A DNA stretch of 64,000 bases, taken from a bacterium (GTDB lineage: Bacteria > Planctomycetota > Planctomycetia > Pirellulales > Pirellulaceae). Under the pieces are notes generated by a model. The model was not told the DNA's origin. It did no database searches and worked only from the letters and a program-made list of their open reading frames with translations. Below, piece after piece: positions 62,304 through 64,000 of the stretch; within the stretch, counting starts at the first letter, position 1; each line of letters starts with the position of its first letter. The translations under genes and the position numbers were made by a program. The DNA is taken from positions 186,001-250,000 of the forward strand of contig JAUIGN010000003.1 in the NCBI GenBank assembly GCA_030430075.1. The letters are read 5' to 3'.

Positions 62304-63191
62304 TCAACGAAACCGTTGTTGCCGCATGTGGAAGAAACGCCGCAAGCTGATCAGATAGTCATGCTCCGTATCGACCGGCAATTGGTCGACACCGATCCGA
62401 GAAAGGGACGTGGCCAGCGTTTGCCGACGTCGAGCCGCCTGGTCACGAAACGTTTGCCGCACTCGGCGATCTCGCGTGTCGACCTCCACCAGCTCGCCCG
62501 TCTCGGCGTCGCGCAAATGGACCAAGCCGACGTCGGGCAATTCAAGCTCACGTCGATCTTCGACCGTAATGGCCGTCAAGTCGTGCCGCCGGTTGGCCGC
62601 CGCCAAGGCCCGCCGCGGCGTGCCCCCCAGAAAATCACTGATCACGAAGACGACCGCGCGGCGTTTCTGGACCCGGTTGAGGAACTCCAGCGCGACTTCC
62701 ATCCGGGTCGGGCGGGCGATCGGATCGACGTCCACCAGTTGGCGAATCAACCGCAGCGTGTGAGCCTTGCCTTTGCGGGGCGGGATAAATTCGACCACCT
62801 CGTCGCAATACGTTACCAGGCCAACCTTGTCGTTGTTCTTCAAGGCGGAAAACATCAGCAGCGCGGCGATCTCGACCGCCACATTCAGCTTGGATTGGTG
62901 CGTGGACCCGAACAGGCCGGAAGCGGACACATCGACGACAAACAGCACCGTCAGTTCTCGTTCCTCGGAAAACCGCTTGATGAAACAGTCGCCCGTCCTG
63001 GCGGTGACGTTCCAATCGATCGAACGAATATCGTCGCCCGGCTGGTAATGTCGAACCTCGTCAAACTCCATACCGCGCCCGCGAAAAACGCTCTTGTACT
63101 GACCGGCGAAGAGGTCGTTGACGGTGCGGTTGGCGACGATCTGGATGCGCTGAACCTTGTTGAGGATTTCAGCAACGCTTAGTGAACTCAT
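62304..63191 (-). CDS. DUF58 domain protein
   Basis: A 295-residue DUF58 protein, VWA-related. The DUF58 hallmark is clear: YKSVFRGRGMEFDEVRHYQPGDDIRSIDWNVTARTG. A degenerate VWA core follows (LTVLFVVDVSASGLFGS, NDKVGLVTYCDEVVEFIPP, AVVFVISDFLG). DUF58 proteins are almost always encoded beside MoxR ATPases and act with them, possibly in assembling membrane-bound VWA proteins. It starts 107 bases after the moxR stop. The gap after it, 146 bases, is the largest in the operon. Confidence 0.92.
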   Translation of the reverse strand: MSSLSVAEILNKVQRIQIVANRTVNDLFAGQYKSVFRGRGMEFDEVRHYQPGDDIRSIDWNVTARTGDCFIKRFSEERELTVLFVVDVSASGLFGSTHQSKLNVAVEIAALLMFSALKNNDKVGLVTYCDEVVEFIPPRKGKAHTLRLIRQLVDVDPIARPTRMEVALEFLNRVQKRRAVVFVISDFLGGTPRRALAAANRRHDLTAITVEDRRELELPDVGLVHLRDAETGELVEVDTRDRRVRQTFRDQAARRRQTLATSLSRIGVDQLPVDTEHDYLISLRRFFHMRQQRFR

Positions 63192-63298
63192 GATGCCGGT
63201 GCGTGAATAATGTTCAACGTGATGCCCTCCTCGGGAAGCGACCGAACGCAGACGACGTCCGGCAGCTCCGGTGTCGTCCCGCGGACCGGCCGGTCGGC

Positions 63299-64000
63299 TC
63301 AGGGAACCGGTACGGCACCCAAGATCCGGTCGATCACTTCTTCCGCCGAAACCTGTTCCGCTTCGGCTTCGTAGGTCAGCACGACCCGGTGCCGCAAGAT
63401 GTCGGGGGCCACATCCTTGACGTCCTGCGGCGTGACGTAGCCGCGTCCTTGCAGAAAAGCGTTCGCCCGGGCGGCCATGCCCAAAAAGATCGACGCTCTG
63501 GGAGAGCCGCCGAAATCGATCAGTGGCTGCAATTCCTGCAACCCGAAGGTCGCCGGATCGCGGGTCGCGCGCACCAGGTCAATGATGTAGTCCTTGATCT
63601 GGTCATCGATGTAGATCAGTTGGACGACCTCCTGCATCTCCCCGATGTCCGCGGCGGACAGGACCGGCTGAATCGCGGCGGTCGACCCCATTAAGGCCCG
63701 ATCGAGAACCTTCCGCTCCTCCTCCGGGCTGGGATAATCGATCTTCACCTTGAGCATGAAGCGATCCACCTGGGCCTCCGGGAGCGGGTACGTGCCTTCC
63801 TGTTCGATCGGGTTCTGGGTGGCCATCACCAGGAACAGGCTGGGCAGCCGATAGGTCTCGTCGCCGATCGTAACCTGCTGCTCCTGCATCGCTTCCAGCA
63901 GGGCGGATTGGACCTTCGAGGGCGCTCGGTTGATCTCATCCGCCAGCACAAAATTCGCGAAGATCGGCCCCTGCTTCGTCTTGAATGTTCCCTCGGCGGG
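63299..64000 (-). CDS. moxR: MoxR-family AAA+ ATPase, C-terminal part (gene continues beyond window)
   Basis: The frame runs to the right edge of the window, so the Walker A and N-terminus lie outside. Visible: Walker [31 protein letters not shown], sensor 1 [29 protein letters not shown] (the arginine-finger region follows) and a C-terminal lid with [45 protein letters not shown]. This is a standard MoxR chaperone-like ATPase, first gene seen of the Bat operon. It probably remodels the VWA proteins encoded downstream. Confidence 0.95.
   Translation of the reverse strand, partial: PAEGTFKTKQGPIFANFVLADEINRAPSKVQSALLEAMQEQQVTIGDETYRLPSLFLVMATQNPIEQEGTYPLPEAQVDRFMLKVKIDYPSPEEERKVLDRALMGSTAAIQPVLSAADIGEMQEVVQLIYIDDQIKDYIIDLVRATRDPATFGLQELQPLIDFGGSPRASIFLGMAARANAFLQGRGYVTPQDVKDVAPDILRHRVVLTYEAEAEQVSAEEVIDRILGAVPVP

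Overview
This window comes from a planctomycete, most likely of the Pirellulales (Rhodopirellula/Blastopirellula/Pirellula) type. The evidence is a GC-rich sequence, a DUF1549/DUF1553 protein with a planctomycete cytochrome c domain beside a Tat-exported DUF1501 protein, several other secreted catabolic proteins, and long gene-poor gaps full of small dispersed repeats. I find 45 protein-coding genes (two cut by the window edges), no rRNA or tRNA, no CRISPR array and no intact insertion sequence.

Layout. 1-8 kb: the end of a beta-helix protein, then a leftward group of an FAD oxidoreductase, an SMP-30-like lactonase and the DUF1501/DUF1553 pair. 8-21 kb: a secreted serine beta-lactamase/VanX dipeptidase fusion, a repeat mosaic, cardiolipin synthase, a potassium channel, a two-gene RND efflux system, a sugar-phosphate isomerase and a zinc-ribbon membrane protein. 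21-30 kb: groES-groEL with a strong terminator, a secreted HEAT-like protein, a phospholipase C-like/HhH fusion, a GAF-sigma54 activator, fabI and a NUDIX hydrolase. 31-34 kb: a secreted HExxH peptidase, cdsA and plsC. 34-43 kb: an exopolysaccharide locus (GT4, flippase, polysaccharide deacetylase, FemAB-like acyltransferase; divergently a Wzy/O-antigen-ligase-type protein and a WecG/TagA-type glycosyltransferase). 43-53 kb: a GlnD-like protein with a ruined HD domain, a TonB-like N-terminal anchor protein, sucD-sucC, an NtrC-type regulator, a NarL-type regulator and a XerC/D recombinase with a small upstream gene. 54-64 kb: a tightly packed leftward Bat (aerotolerance-type) operon: moxR, DUF58, an extra lipoprotein, two VWA proteins, a TPR protein with a Gln/Asp-rich tail, BatD, and a BatE-like TPR/SH3 protein.

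Themes. Envelope biology dominates: phospholipid synthesis (fabI, plsC, cdsA, cls), polysaccharide assembly, peptidoglycan-directed hydrolysis, efflux and the Bat operon. Signalling is mostly sigma-54 (two activators) and response regulators, with no sensor kinase in the window.

The most interesting non-coding signal is in the gaps. At least three families of short dispersed repeats occur only between genes: (1) a palindrome GTCATGC-N3-GCATGAC (five perfect and two diverged copies, including one inverted doublet); (2) a roughly 70-bp two-part element (three copies and one fragment); (3) a 47-bp element containing GGGGTCAGAGAC (two copies). In addition, an 81-nt imperfect palindrome with two internal hairpins sits just upstream of the flippase gene. 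These could be REP-like, non-autonomous mobile sequences and a leader RNA, but this is inference. All calls rest on reading the sequence and remembered family features; no searches were run.
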